From Streptomyces hyaluromycini (GTDB lineage Bacteria; Actinomycetota; Actinomycetes; Streptomycetales; Streptomycetaceae), in the NCBI RefSeq assembly GCF_002217755.1, contig NZ_BCFL01000016.1:1160319-1224318 (forward strand): 64,000 nt of DNA, read 5' to 3'. The notes beneath the pieces are model-generated. The model had not been told where the DNA came from. It searched no databases and saw only the letters and a program-made list of their open reading frames with translations. The position numbers and the translations under genes are program-made. Shown piece by piece: positions 53,504 through 62,383 of this stretch; the first letter of the stretch is position 1, and every line of letters starts with the position of its first letter.

Positions 53504-54940
53504 TCAGGCGACGCCGGTCACAGCCGGGTCGGACAGCACCGCGCACAGGATGTCCAGCGCTCCCGACCAGGCGTGGTCGGGCGGGGTGCCGTAGCCGAGG
53601 ACGAGGGCGTCCGGGGCCTCGACGGCGGCCTCGGGGTGGCGGTGACGCGGGACGAGTCCCTCGACGGCGAGGCCTCGGGCCTCGGCGGCGCGGATCACCC
53701 GGCGTTGGGTACCGGGCGGCAGCCGCAGCACAACGTGCAGGCCCGCCGCGATGCCGGTGACCCGGATCGCCGGGGCGCGCTCGGCGAGGGCCCGGACGAG
53801 GGCGTCCCGGCGCCGCCGGTAGCGGGAGCGGGCCGCGCGGACGTGGCGGTCGTAGGCGCCGGAGACGATGAACTCGGCCAGCGTCAGCTGGTCCAGCGCC
53901 CCGCAGGTGTCCACGCCGCCCTTGGCCGCCGTGACCTCCCGGGCCACGGCCGGCGGCAGCACCATCCAGGCCAGCCGCAGCCCCGGCGCCAGGGACTTGC
54001 TGGCGGTGCCCAGGTAGACCACCTCGTCGGGGGCGAGGCCCTGGAGGGCGCCGACGGGCCGGCGGTCGTAGCGGAACTCGCCGTCGTAGTCGTCCTCCAG
54101 GACCAGGCCGCCGGTGCGCCGCGCCCACTCCACGACGGCCGCCCGCCGGTCGTGGTGCAGCGGTACGCCCATCGGGAACTGGTGGGAGGGGGTCAGCAGT
54201 ACGGCGGCCGACCCCTGGGTCAACTCCCGGGTGTCCGTGCCGAGTTCGTCGAAGGGCAGCGGGACCTGGCGGAGACCGGCCGCCGTCAGCAGCTGCCAGT
54301 GCTCGTCGAGGCCGTACGACTCCACGGCGACCGTGTCCGCCCCGCGGTCCCGCAGCAGCCGGCCGAGCAGGCTCAGGCCGTGTGCGAACCCGGCGCAGAT
54401 CACGATGCGTTCGGGGTCGGCGCGGACCCCCCGGGCGCGGGCGAGGTAGGCGGCGAGCGCGGTGCGCAGTTCGGCGCGGCCGCGTGGATCGCCGTAGCCG
54501 AAGGCCTCGTTGGGTGCGGCGGTGAGGGCGCGGCGGGCGGCCCTGAGCCACTCGGTGCGCGGGAAGGCGGAGACGTCGGGGAAGCCGGCCCGCAGGTCGT
54601 AGGCGGGCCGGTGGGCGGACGTACCCGCGGGGGTCTCCGCCTGCCGCACCGGCACCACGCCCGTCGCGACCCGGGTGCCGGAGCCCTGCCGGGCGGTGAG
54701 CCAGCCCTCGGCGACCAGGTCGGCATAGGCGTCGGCGACGGTGTTGCGGGCGATGGCCAGGTCGGCGGCGAGCGAGCGGGAGGAGGGCAGCCGGGTGCCG
54801 GGGAGCAGCCGGCCGCTGCGCACGGCCTCGCGCAGGGCGTCGGTCAGGCCCCGGCGCAGGCCCGGACCGGCGGCCGGCTCCAGGTGGAGATCGATGCCCA
54901 GAGTGGCCCGGGCAGCCCGAGTGGCCCACGTTTTCTCCAT
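53504..54940 (-). CDS. MocR-family regulator (GntR HTH fused to aminotransferase domain)
   Basis: A 478-residue regulator. The GntR winged helix is about residues 20-90 (LREAVRSGRLLPGTRLPSSRSLAADLAIARNTVADAYADLVAEGWLTARQGSGT). A full type I aminotransferase-like domain follows with PLP lysine in GTASKSLAPGLRLAW and EDDYDGEFRYDRRP. Such proteins sense PLP or amino compounds. I chose ATG 54940; GTG 54973 is in frame. A TATGGT box 7-8 nt upstream suggests a leaderless start. It lies between two AhpD paralogues and probably controls at least the divergent one. Confidence 0.92.
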   Translation of the reverse strand: MEKTWATRAARATLGIDLHLEPAAGPGLRRGLTDALREAVRSGRLLPGTRLPSSRSLAADLAIARNTVADAYADLVAEGWLTARQGSGTRVATGVVPVRQAETPAGTSAHRPAYDLRAGFPDVSAFPRTEWLRAARRALTAAPNEAFGYGDPRGRAELRTALAAYLARARGVRADPERIVICAGFAHGLSLLGRLLRDRGADTVAVESYGLDEHWQLLTAAGLRQVPLPFDELGTDTRELTQGSAAVLLTPSHQFPMGVPLHHDRRAAVVEWARRTGGLVLEDDYDGEFRYDRRPVGALQGLAPDEVVYLGTASKSLAPGLRLAWMVLPPAVAREVTAAKGGVDTCGALDQLTLAEFIVSGAYDRHVRAARSRYRRRRDALVRALAERAPAIRVTGIAAGLHVVLRLPPGTQRRVIRAAEARGLAVEGLVPRHRHPEAAVEAPDALVLGYGTPPDHAWSGALDILCAVLSDPAVTGVA

Positions 54941-54987
54941 GGAAATGGACCATACCCCTGGGCTGCCTGGCACCTAGTGTCGGCATC

Positions 54988-55485
54988 ATGAGCAATCAGG
55001 AAAACGCCGAGTACGCCCCCGAGCACACCCCCCGCCTCCCCTGGGCCCAGCACGCGCCCGAGGTCTACAAGGCGATGGTCCGGTTGGACGGGGCCGCTCG
55101 TAAGGGGCTGGACGCCAAGCTGTTCGAGCTGGTGAAGATCCGCGCCTCGCAGCTCAACCACTGTGCGTACTGCCTCGACATGCACACCAAGGACGCGCTC
55201 GCGGCGGGCGAGAGCATCCAGCGCATCGTTCAGCTCAGCGCGTGGGAGGAGTCGAAGCACTTCTACACCGAGCAGGAGATCGCGGCGATCGAGCTGACCG
55301 AGGCGGTCACCGTGCTGACCGACGGCTTCGTGCCGGACGAGGTCTACGAGCGGGCCGCCAAGCAGTTCGACGAGGTGCAGCTGACGCAGCTGATCGCCTC
55401 GATCATCGTGATCAACTCCTGGAACCGGTTCGCCGTGACGACCCGGATGGTCCCCGGGCACTACACGCCGGGGCAGCACGGGTGA
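54988..55485 (+). CDS. AhpD-like/carboxymuconolactone decarboxylase family protein (paralogue 2)
   Basis: A 165-residue paralogue of the protein at 52954. The redox block is ELVKIRASQLNHCAYCLDMHTKDA, with the CxxC pair conserved. TAGTGT (54975-54980) lies 7 nt before the ATG, suggesting a leaderless transcript from the divergent MocR promoter region. The stop overlaps the next start (GTGA), tying it to the PEP-mutase-like gene. Confidence 0.92.
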   Translation: MSNQENAEYAPEHTPRLPWAQHAPEVYKAMVRLDGAARKGLDAKLFELVKIRASQLNHCAYCLDMHTKDALAAGESIQRIVQLSAWEESKHFYTEQEIAAIELTEAVTVLTDGFVPDEVYERAAKQFDEVQLTQLIASIIVINSWNRFAVTTRMVPGHYTPGQHG

Positions 55486-56192
55486 GCAAGGCCGACGCCT
55501 TCCGGGCCCTGCATCACGGGCGCCCGCCCGGTGACCCTCTGGTCCTGCCCGGCCCGTGGGACGCGGCGAGCGCCCGGGCCCTGGTGGCGGCCGGTTTCCC
55601 GGCGCTGGCGACGCCCAGCGCCGGGGTCGCGGCGAGTCTGGGGTACGCGGACGGCGAGACCCCGGCGGCGGAGATGTTCGCGGCGGTCGCGCGGATCACG
55701 CGGGCCGTTGAGGTGCCGGTGTCCGCGGACGTGGAGGACGGCTACGGGCTGGCGCCGAAGGAGCTGGTCGAGCGGCTGCTGGAGGCCGGGGCGGTCGGCT
55801 GCAACCTGGAGGACTCCGCCGGGGGCGTCCTCAAGGACCCGCACGAGCACGCCGAGTGGCTCGCCGAGGTCCGTTCGGCGGCCGGTGACCGGCTCTTCCT
55901 CAACGCCCGCGTCGACACCTTCGCACGCGGGGTCGCCGACCCCGACCGGACGATCGAGCGGGCCGCGCTGTACGTGGCGGCCGGCGCCGACTGCGTCTAC
56001 CCGATCGAGGCCCCGACCGCCGTACTCCCCCTCCTCCGCTCCGGTGTCGAGGGCCCGCTGAACATGTACGCCCGCCCGGACGGCGCGAGCCCCGCGCCCG
56101 CCGAGCTCGGCGAACTCGGCGCCACGAGGATCACGTTCGGCCCGGGACTGCTGCGGCTGGCACTGCGGTCGGTCCAACAGGTACTGGCCTAG
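55482..56192 (+). CDS. Isocitrate lyase/PEP mutase superfamily protein
   Basis: A 236-residue barrel protein. Landmarks are LVLPGPWDAASARALVAAGFPALATPSAGVA, PVSADVEDGYG with the metal-binding acids, GCNLEDSAGG and LFLNARVDTF. The Lys-Cys-Gly-His loop of true isocitrate lyases is missing, so it belongs to the PEP-mutase/oxaloacetase-like side. The reaction is unknown. The C-terminus VQQVLA is encoded by sequence that has seeded a 15-bp repeat array downstream. Confidence 0.9.
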   Translation: MSKADAFRALHHGRPPGDPLVLPGPWDAASARALVAAGFPALATPSAGVAASLGYADGETPAAEMFAAVARITRAVEVPVSADVEDGYGLAPKELVERLLEAGAVGCNLEDSAGGVLKDPHEHAEWLAEVRSAAGDRLFLNARVDTFARGVADPDRTIERAALYVAAGADCVYPIEAPTAVLPLLRSGVEGPLNMYARPDGASPAPAELGELGATRITFGPGLLRLALRSVQQVLA

Positions 56193-56193
56193 G

Positions 56194-56279
56194 ATCCAGC
56201 AGGTCCTGGTCCAGCAGGTCCTGGTCCAGCAGGTCCTGGTCCAGCAGGTCCTGGTCCAGCAGGTCCTGGTCCAGGAGGG
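56194..56279. repeat. 15-bp tandem repeat between convergent genes
   Basis: The unit TCCAGCAGGTCCTGG is repeated about five and a half times, bracketed by two copies of CTGGCCTAGGA (56184-56194 and 56280-56290). In one frame it encodes QQVLV, matching the C-terminus VQQVLA of the PEP-mutase-like gene. It therefore looks like expansion of that gene's last codons past the stop. Confidence 0.9.
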
Positions 56280-56285
56280 CCTGGC

Positions 56286-57236
56286 CTAGGAGAGCCACTT
56301 CTTCCACACCGACGGATGGCTCTCCACCCACGTCTTCGCGGCCTCCTGAGGGCTCAGCTTCCGGTCGGCGATCAGCAGGGAGACCTGGTCCTGGTCCTCG
56401 GTCGTCCACCGGAACTTCTTCAGGAAGGCCGCGGCCCGGCCGCCGCTGTGCGCGAAGCCGGTGTTGAGGTACTTCTGCAGCGGGGTGTGCGGATAGGCGC
56501 AGGCGACCTTGCCCGCGTCGGCGTCGCAGCCCTCCTGGTACGCCGGGAGCCGCACCTCCGTCATGGGCACCTTCTTGAACAGCCACTGCGGCGCGTACCA
56601 GTACGTCAGGAAGGGCTTCTTCTCCTTGGCGAACTGCTTGATCTGGGTGATCTGGGCGGCCTCGGAACCGGCGAAGACGACCTGGTAGTCCAGCTTCAGG
56701 TTGCTGACCAGCGCCTTGTCGTTGGTGACGTACGACGGCGAGCCGTCGAGCAGCTGCCCCTTGCCGCCGCTCTCCGCGGTGCGGAAGAGGGAGGCGTACT
56801 TGTTCAGGTTCTTCCAGTCCGTGATGTCCGGGTGCTGCCTGACGAGATAGGTCGGCACGAACCACCCGATGTGCCCGGTGACCCCGAGGTCCCCCGCGCG
56901 GCTGATGGTCTTCTTCTCCTCGACGTACCGCTTCTCCTGGTCCGGGTGCCCCCAGTCCTCCAGGATCGCGTCGACGCGTCCCTGGCTGAGCGCGTCCCAC
57001 GCGGGTACCTCGTCGACCTGCACGGTGTCGACGCGATAGCCCAGCTTGTGCTCCAGGATGTACTGGGCGACGGCGACATCGGACTGCGCGCCGACCCAGG
57101 ACTGCACGGACAGGGTCACGGTCTTCGCCCCCCGCGCGTCGGCGAACGGCGAGGCCTGCTTGGTCATGTCGGCGGCACCGCACCCGGTCGCGAGGACCAG
57201 CAGTGCGGAGGCGGCCGTGATCGTGATGCGGCGCAT
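56286..57236 (-). CDS. Glycine betaine/choline ABC transporter substrate-binding lipoprotein
   Basis: A 316-residue OpuAC-type binding protein. The signal MRRITITAASALLVLATGC ends in a lipobox Cys. The mature part has SWVGAQSDVAVAQYILEHKLGY, AILEDWGHPD, TGHIGWFVPTYLV and FLTYWYAPQWLFKK, with the aromatic residues expected of a quaternary-amine cage. It is the last gene of the transporter operon, 2 nt downstream of the permease. Confidence 0.93.
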   Translation of the reverse strand: MRRITITAASALLVLATGCGAADMTKQASPFADARGAKTVTLSVQSWVGAQSDVAVAQYILEHKLGYRVDTVQVDEVPAWDALSQGRVDAILEDWGHPDQEKRYVEEKKTISRAGDLGVTGHIGWFVPTYLVRQHPDITDWKNLNKYASLFRTAESGGKGQLLDGSPSYVTNDKALVSNLKLDYQVVFAGSEAAQITQIKQFAKEKKPFLTYWYAPQWLFKKVPMTEVRLPAYQEGCDADAGKVACAYPHTPLQKYLNTGFAHSGGRAAAFLKKFRWTTEDQDQVSLLIADRKLSPQEAAKTWVESHPSVWKKWLS

Positions 57237-57238
57237 GG

Positions 57239-59173
57239 TCACGCTCCCTTCCCCGTACGGCGTTCCGTGGGCTGGGTGACCCGGTCGAGCATCAGCCCCA
57301 GGCAGACGATGGCGGCACCGGCGACCAGCCCGGTGGCCAGGTCGCCCTGGGCGAGACCGAGGGCGACGTCGTAGCCGAGGGCGCCACCGCCCACCAGCCC
57401 GCCGATGATGACGACGGCGAGGACGAGCACCACACCCTGGTTGAGGGCGAGCAGCAGCGCGGGCCGGGCGAGCGGGAGCTGGACCTGCCACAGCTGCTGG
57501 CGCCCGGTCGCGCCGAGCGAGCGCGCGGACTCCAGGGCGGCCGGGTCCACCTGGCGCAGCCCCTGCGCGGTGATCCGTACGACGGCCGGCAGCGCGTAGA
57601 CGACGGCGGCGGCCACGGCGGGCGCCCGGCCGACGCCGAACAACGCGACGACCGGGATCAGGTACACGAACTGCGGCATGGTCTGGAAGACGTCCAGGAC
57701 GGGCCGCAGCGCGCGCTCTACCCGGTCGCTGCGGGCGGCGGCGACGCCGGTCGCGAAGCCGAGCACGAGCGTCACGGCGACAGCCGCGAGCACCTGGGAC
57801 AGCGTGTCCAGCGCCGGCTCCCACACCCCCAGCACGCCGATCGCGGCCATCGCGAGGACGGCGGTGAGCGCGGTGCGCCAGGTGCCGATCAGCCAGGCCA
57901 GGGCGGCGACGACCAGCAGCACCGCCCACCAGGGCAGCCACTGCAGCCCGTCCCGGAGAGGGTCGAGGACCCAGGTGGTGAAGTGCCCCGCCCAGTCCGC
58001 CGTACCGCCGACGACCGGCACGCCCGAGTACAGGTGGGCGGTCATCCAGTCGACGGCGCGGTTGACCGGTTCGGCGAAGTCCAGGGTCCAGGCGGCGGGC
58101 CAGTCGAGGCGGCCGAGGAGCCGGGCGGCGAGCGCGACGGCGACGGTGGCGGCGAGGGCGTACAGGAGGCCGACGGGAGCCTGCCGGGTGTCGCCGCGGT
58201 CGCCCGCCGCCGCGGTGATGCGGTCCAGGACGACCGCGAGGAGCACGATCGGGATACCGGCGGCGAGGGCCGCGCCGACGTCGACCGAGGCGAGCGCCTG
58301 GTAGACGCGGTCGCCGAGGCCGCCGGCGCCGATCACGGAGGCGATGACCGCCATCGACAACGCCATCATGATCGTCTGGTTGAGGCCGAGGAGGAGTTCC
58401 CTGCGGGCCAGCGGAAGACGGGCGGTCAGCAGTCGCTGCCGGCTCGTGGCCCCCAACGACTCCACGGCCTCCAGGACTTCGGGGTCGGCGCCGCGCAGGC
58501 CGAGGGCGGTGAGCCGGGCCATGGGCGGGGCGGCGTAGACGACGGTGGCGAGGACGGCCGCGGGGACGCCGATGCCGAAGACCAGGACGACGGGGAGGAG
58601 GTAGGCGAAGGCGGGCAGCACCTGCATGGTGTCGAGGACCGGGCGCAGGGCGCGGTGCAGCCGGTCGGAGAGACCGGCACCGAGGCCGAGGACGAAACCG
58701 ACCGCGACGGACGCGAGCACGGCCACGACCATCAGCGCGAGGGTCTGCATCGTCGGCACCCACATGCCGAGGGCACCGCAGGCGAGGAAGGCGGCGGCCG
58801 TTGCGACGGCGAGCCTGGTCCCCGCGACGCGATGGGCGACGGCGGCGGCGAGCACGGTGACACCGGGCCAGCCCGCGGCGAGGAGGGCGAGGTAGACGGC
58901 GCGGACGGTGAGGACGACGGCGTTGCTGATGTAGCCGAAGAAGTAGAGGAAGAGGGGGTGGGTGTCGCGGTTGTCGATGACCCAGTTGCTGGCGGAGGAG
59001 AGGGGGGAGGCGAGGCCGACGGTGAGGTGGTGGGGCCAGGCGGCGGACGCCCCGCGGGAGTTGGCGAGGGGGACGAGGATCGCGGCGGCCACGGCCAGGG
59101 TGAGGAGCTTGCGGGCGGCTCGGCTGGTGGGGAGCGCCACTCGACGAGGGCTCGGGACAGTGATCGTTGCCAT
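57239..59173 (-). CDS. Glycine betaine ABC transporter permease, two fused permease domains
   Basis: A 644-residue permease made of two OpuAB/ProW-like halves. Each half has an EAA-type loop: GADPEVLEAVESLGATSRQRLLTARLPLARRELLLGLNQTIMMALSMAV and QVDPAALESARSLGATGRQQLWQVQLPLARPALLLALNQGVVLVLAVVI. About twelve to fourteen helices are visible in total. A single-chain double permease would replace the usual homodimer. The start overlaps the ATPase stop (ATGA). Confidence 0.93.
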   Translation of the reverse strand: MATITVPSPRRVALPTSRAARKLLTLAVAAAILVPLANSRGASAAWPHHLTVGLASPLSSASNWVIDNRDTHPLFLYFFGYISNAVVLTVRAVYLALLAAGWPGVTVLAAAVAHRVAGTRLAVATAAAFLACGALGMWVPTMQTLALMVVAVLASVAVGFVLGLGAGLSDRLHRALRPVLDTMQVLPAFAYLLPVVLVFGIGVPAAVLATVVYAAPPMARLTALGLRGADPEVLEAVESLGATSRQRLLTARLPLARRELLLGLNQTIMMALSMAVIASVIGAGGLGDRVYQALASVDVGAALAAGIPIVLLAVVLDRITAAAGDRGDTRQAPVGLLYALAATVAVALAARLLGRLDWPAAWTLDFAEPVNRAVDWMTAHLYSGVPVVGGTADWAGHFTTWVLDPLRDGLQWLPWWAVLLVVAALAWLIGTWRTALTAVLAMAAIGVLGVWEPALDTLSQVLAAVAVTLVLGFATGVAAARSDRVERALRPVLDVFQTMPQFVYLIPVVALFGVGRAPAVAAAVVYALPAVVRITAQGLRQVDPAALESARSLGATGRQQLWQVQLPLARPALLLALNQGVVLVLAVVIIGGLVGGGALGYDVALGLAQGDLATGLVAGAAIVCLGLMLDRVTQPTERRTGKGA

Positions 59174-60780
59174 CAGACGCCCTCCGGACTGGTGCGCGCG
59201 GCAGGGGGTTTCACTTGCCCGCGCCCGCGGGGTGCCGCCGCGCCCACCCGTGCCGCCCCAGCGGCACGACTGCCCGCGGCTGAGTCGGTGTCAGCGACGC
59301 CCGTGGCTGGGGCGGTGTCGGCGACGCCCGTGGCTCGGGCGGTGTCGGCGACGCCCGTGGCTCGGGCGGTGTCGGCGACGCCCGTGGCTGGGGCGGTGTC
59401 GGCGACGCCCGTGGCTCGGGCGGTGTCGGCGACGCCCGTGGCTCGGGCGGTGTCGGCGGCTGGGGTGCCTTCCTGCGAGGGCTGCGCATCCCCACCCAGG
59501 GGCGCGGGGAACTGCGCGACCGGCCCACGACCGCCCGCGGCCGAAGGACCGCCCCCGGCTGCGGGACCTTCCAGCGAACGCTGCGCATCCCCACCCAGGG
59601 GCGCGGGGAACTGCGCGACCGGCCCACGACCGCCCGCGGCCGAAGGACCGCCCCCGGCTGCGGGACCTTCCAGCGAACGCTGCGCATCCCCACCCAGGGG
59701 CGCGGGGAACTGCGCGACCGGCCCACGACCGCCCGCGGCCGAAGTAGCGCCCGTACCCCCCTTCGCCACCACGCCGAGCAGCGTGTCCGCGTCGACCATG
59801 CCGACGCACCGGTCGTCCTCCACGACCCGCGCCGGGACACCGGCCGCCGCGACCACGTCGATCGCCTCGGCGACCGTCGCTTCCGGGCTGACCTCGGGAC
59901 CGGTCTCCCCGATCCCCCCGGGCGCCCGCATGGCGGCGCGGACCGTCAGGACCTGCTCGCGCGGCACGTCCCGGACGAACTCCCGGACGTAGTCGTCGGC
60001 CGGGGAGCCGACGATCTCCTCCGGGGTGCCCAGCTGGACCACCCGGCCGTCCCGCATCAGGGCGATGCGGTCGCCGATTTTCAGCGCCTCGGAGAGGTCG
60101 TGGGTGATGAAGACCATCGTGCGGCCCTCCTCGCGGTGCAGGCGGACCACCTCATCCTGCATGTCCCGCCGGATCAGCGGATCCAGCGCGCTGAACGGCT
60201 CGTCGAAGAGGAGGACCTCGGGGTCGACGGCCAACGCCCGGGCGAGGCCGACACGTTGCCGCTGGCCACCGGACAGCTGGCCGGGGCGGCGCTGCTCCAT
60301 GCCCTCCAGGCCGACCTTGGCGACGACCTCGGCGGCCCGCGCGCGCCGCTCGGACCTGCGCACGCCCTGGATCTCCAGGCCGTACGCCACGTTGTCGAGC
60401 ACGGAGCGGTGCGGGAGGAGCCCGAAGTGCTGGAAGACCATCGCGGCCCGGTGCCGGCGCAGCTCCCGCAGCCGGCCCTTGTCCATCGCCCGGACGTCCT
60501 CGCCGTCGATGGCGATCCGGCCGGCCGTCGGCTCGATGAGCCGGGTCAGGCAGCGGACCAGGGTCGACTTCCCGGAGCCGGACAGGCCCATCACCACGAA
60601 GACCTCGCCCTTGCGGACGTCGAAGGAGACGTCGCGGACCGCGGCCGTGCAGCCGGTGCGGGTGCGGAGTTCGGCCGCGGGCAGGCCGGTCAGTCCGGGG
60701 TCCGCCGGGACGCGTTCGGCCTTGGGGCCGAAGACCTTCCACAGGCCGCCGACGGAGAAGACAGGGGTCGTACTACTCAT
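59173..60780 (-). CDS. Glycine betaine ABC transporter ATPase with CBS region and repeat-built tail
   Basis: A 535-residue ProV/OpuAA-like ATPase. Walker A is GLSGSGKST (65-73), the signature is [15 protein letters not shown], Walker B is [13 protein letters not shown], and the switch His is in [14 protein letters not shown]-like segment ([24 protein letters not shown]) ends near residue 340. From about 347 to the end the protein is repeat-derived: nearly three 33-residue units (99-bp period) and six nonapeptides DTARATGVA or DTAPATGVA (27-bp period), then a basic Ala/Arg tail. The ATG at 60780 overlaps the choline dehydrogenase stop. Confidence 0.93.
   Translation of the reverse strand: MSSTTPVFSVGGLWKVFGPKAERVPADPGLTGLPAAELRTRTGCTAAVRDVSFDVRKGEVFVVMGLSGSGKSTLVRCLTRLIEPTAGRIAIDGEDVRAMDKGRLRELRRHRAAMVFQHFGLLPHRSVLDNVAYGLEIQGVRRSERRARAAEVVAKVGLEGMEQRRPGQLSGGQRQRVGLARALAVDPEVLLFDEPFSALDPLIRRDMQDEVVRLHREEGRTMVFITHDLSEALKIGDRIALMRDGRVVQLGTPEEIVGSPADDYVREFVRDVPREQVLTVRAAMRAPGGIGETGPEVSPEATVAEAIDVVAAAGVPARVVEDDRCVGMVDADTLLGVVAKGGTGATSAAGGRGPVAQFPAPLGGDAQRSLEGPAAGGGPSAAGGRGPVAQFPAPLGGDAQRSLEGPAAGGGPSAAGGRGPVAQFPAPLGGDAQPSQEGTPAADTARATGVADTARATGVADTAPATGVADTARATGVADTARATGVADTAPATGVADTDSAAGSRAAGAARVGAAAPRGRGQVKPPAARTSPEGV
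59288..59466 (-). repeat. 27-bp tandem repeat in the ATPase tail
   Basis: Six complete 27-bp units (59288-59449) plus a partial unit. On the protein they read [27 protein letters not shown] twice over, so there is an 81-bp higher-order period. Confidence 0.92.
59482..59742 (-). repeat. 99-bp tandem repeat containing the dispersed GC-rich repeat (copies 7a-c)
   Basis: CTGCGCATCCCCACCCAGGG begins at 59482, 59581 and 59680, an exact 99-bp period with about 2.6 units. Each unit contains AGGGGCGCGGGGAACTGCGC, the landmark of the dispersed repeat, translated as [15 protein letters not shown] on the minus strand. Confidence 0.92.
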
Positions 60781-62303
60781 CACGCACCGCCCTTCAGCAG
60801 GTCCACGGCTTTCTCGCCGACCATCAGCACCCCGATCATCGGGTTCACCGCCGGCATGGCCGGGAAGACAGAGGCGTCGGCGACCCGGATGCCGTCCAGG
60901 CCGCGGATCCGCAACTCCGGGTCCACCACGGCCAGTCGGTCGTCGGCCGCGCCCATCCGGCAGGTGCCCGCCGGGTGGTAGACCGTGTGGGCGACCTTGC
61001 GGGCGTACTCGCTGAGCTCGGCGTCGCCGAGGATCTCCGGGCCCGGGCACACCTCGCGCTTCAGCCAGCCCGCCAGCGGCTCGGTCTTCGCGATCTCGCG
61101 GGCGATGCGGATGCCGTCGACGAGGGTGCGGCCGTCGTAGTCGTCCTCGTCGGTGAAGTAGCGGAAGTCGAGCGCGGGCTTCACGGACGGGTCGGCGCTG
61201 GTCAGGCAGAGGCGGCCGCGGCTGCGGGGCTTGGGGATGTTCGGGGTCATCGAGACGCCGTGCGCGGGGCGTTCGTAGCCGAGGCGCTCGGGGTTGTCCG
61301 TGAACGGGACCTGGTAGAAGTGGAACATCAGGTCAGGGCCCGCGTGTGCGGGGTCGCGGTGGACGAAGAGACCCGCGTCGGAGTCCATCGCGGAGTTCTC
61401 CGGGATCGGGCCGTGCGTCTCCCAGACGATCACCGACTCGGGGTGGTCGAGGAGGTTCTCGCCGACGCCCGGAAGGTCGTGCGCGACCGGGATGCCGAGG
61501 GCTTCGAGGTCCTGGGCCGGGCCTATGCCCGAATGGAGCAGCAGGCGCGGGGAGTCGACGGCGCCGGCGCACAGGACGACCTCGTTCCGGGCCCGTATCA
61601 GCAGCTCCTCGCCGTCCTTGGTGCGGACGTGCACGCCCTCGGCGCGGGTGCCGTCCAGCTCCAGCCGGTACGCCCAGGTCTCCAGCAGGATCGTCAGGTT
61701 GGGGCGCTCGTCCAGCACCGGGTGGAGGTAGGCCACCGACGCGCTGGACCGCTTGTTGGTCTCGGGGTGGTAGGCGAGGTCGAAGAAGCCGACGCCCTCG
61801 GTGAACGGCCTGCGGTTGAAGCCCTCCACGCGCGGGACGCCCAGCGCCTCCTGGGCCGCGTCGACGAAGTCGCGGGCGACGGCGTTCCGGTCCTTCTCGT
61901 GGACCGGAACGATGTTGTTGAGGAGGCGGGCGTAGTAGGCCTCCATCGGCACCGCGCCCCAGCCCTTGGCGCCGGCTTCCTCCCACTCGTCCCAGTCGGA
62001 GGGCAGCGGCTTGAAGGCGATGAGGGTGTTGTGGCTGGAGCAGCCGCCCAGCACCCGGGCGCGGCTGTGCCGGATGTGGGAGTTGCCGCGCGGCTGTTCG
62101 GTGGTCGGGTAGTCGTAGTCCAGCTCGCCGCCGAGCAGGCCCGTCCAGCGGCGCAGGGTGAGGACGTCGTCGCGGCCCACGTCACTGGGCCCGCCCTCGA
62201 TGACGGCGACGGTGACGTCCGGGTTCTCGGTGAGGCGGGAGGCTATGACGGAACCGGCGGTTCCGCCGCCGATGACGACGTAGTCGTAGGTGTGGTGGGA
62301 CAT
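60780..62303 (-). CDS. betA: Choline dehydrogenase-like GMC oxidoreductase
   Basis: A 507-residue GMC flavoprotein. The FAD motif is [17 protein letters not shown], followed by [36 protein letters not shown] and the C-terminal HPAGTCRMG and [17 protein letters not shown]. It probably oxidises choline to betaine aldehyde; other alcohols are possible on sequence alone. It lies between the betaine transporter ATPase (ATGA overlap) and the aldehyde dehydrogenase, which supports the choline role. Confidence 0.88.
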   Translation of the reverse strand: MSHHTYDYVVIGGGTAGSVIASRLTENPDVTVAVIEGGPSDVGRDDVLTLRRWTGLLGGELDYDYPTTEQPRGNSHIRHSRARVLGGCSSHNTLIAFKPLPSDWDEWEEAGAKGWGAVPMEAYYARLLNNIVPVHEKDRNAVARDFVDAAQEALGVPRVEGFNRRPFTEGVGFFDLAYHPETNKRSSASVAYLHPVLDERPNLTILLETWAYRLELDGTRAEGVHVRTKDGEELLIRARNEVVLCAGAVDSPRLLLHSGIGPAQDLEALGIPVAHDLPGVGENLLDHPESVIVWETHGPIPENSAMDSDAGLFVHRDPAHAGPDLMFHFYQVPFTDNPERLGYERPAHGVSMTPNIPKPRSRGRLCLTSADPSVKPALDFRYFTDEDDYDGRTLVDGIRIAREIAKTEPLAGWLKREVCPGPEILGDAELSEYARKVAHTVYHPAGTCRMGAADDRLAVVDPELRIRGLDGIRVADASVFPAMPAVNPMIGVLMVGEKAVDLLKGGA

Positions 62304-62383
62304 GGGGGGGTGCTCCAAAGGGCTTACTGCGAAGGCTTCTCGCGCCGACGGTCGGATGGACTTCGGACGGGCTACGGAGCGGC

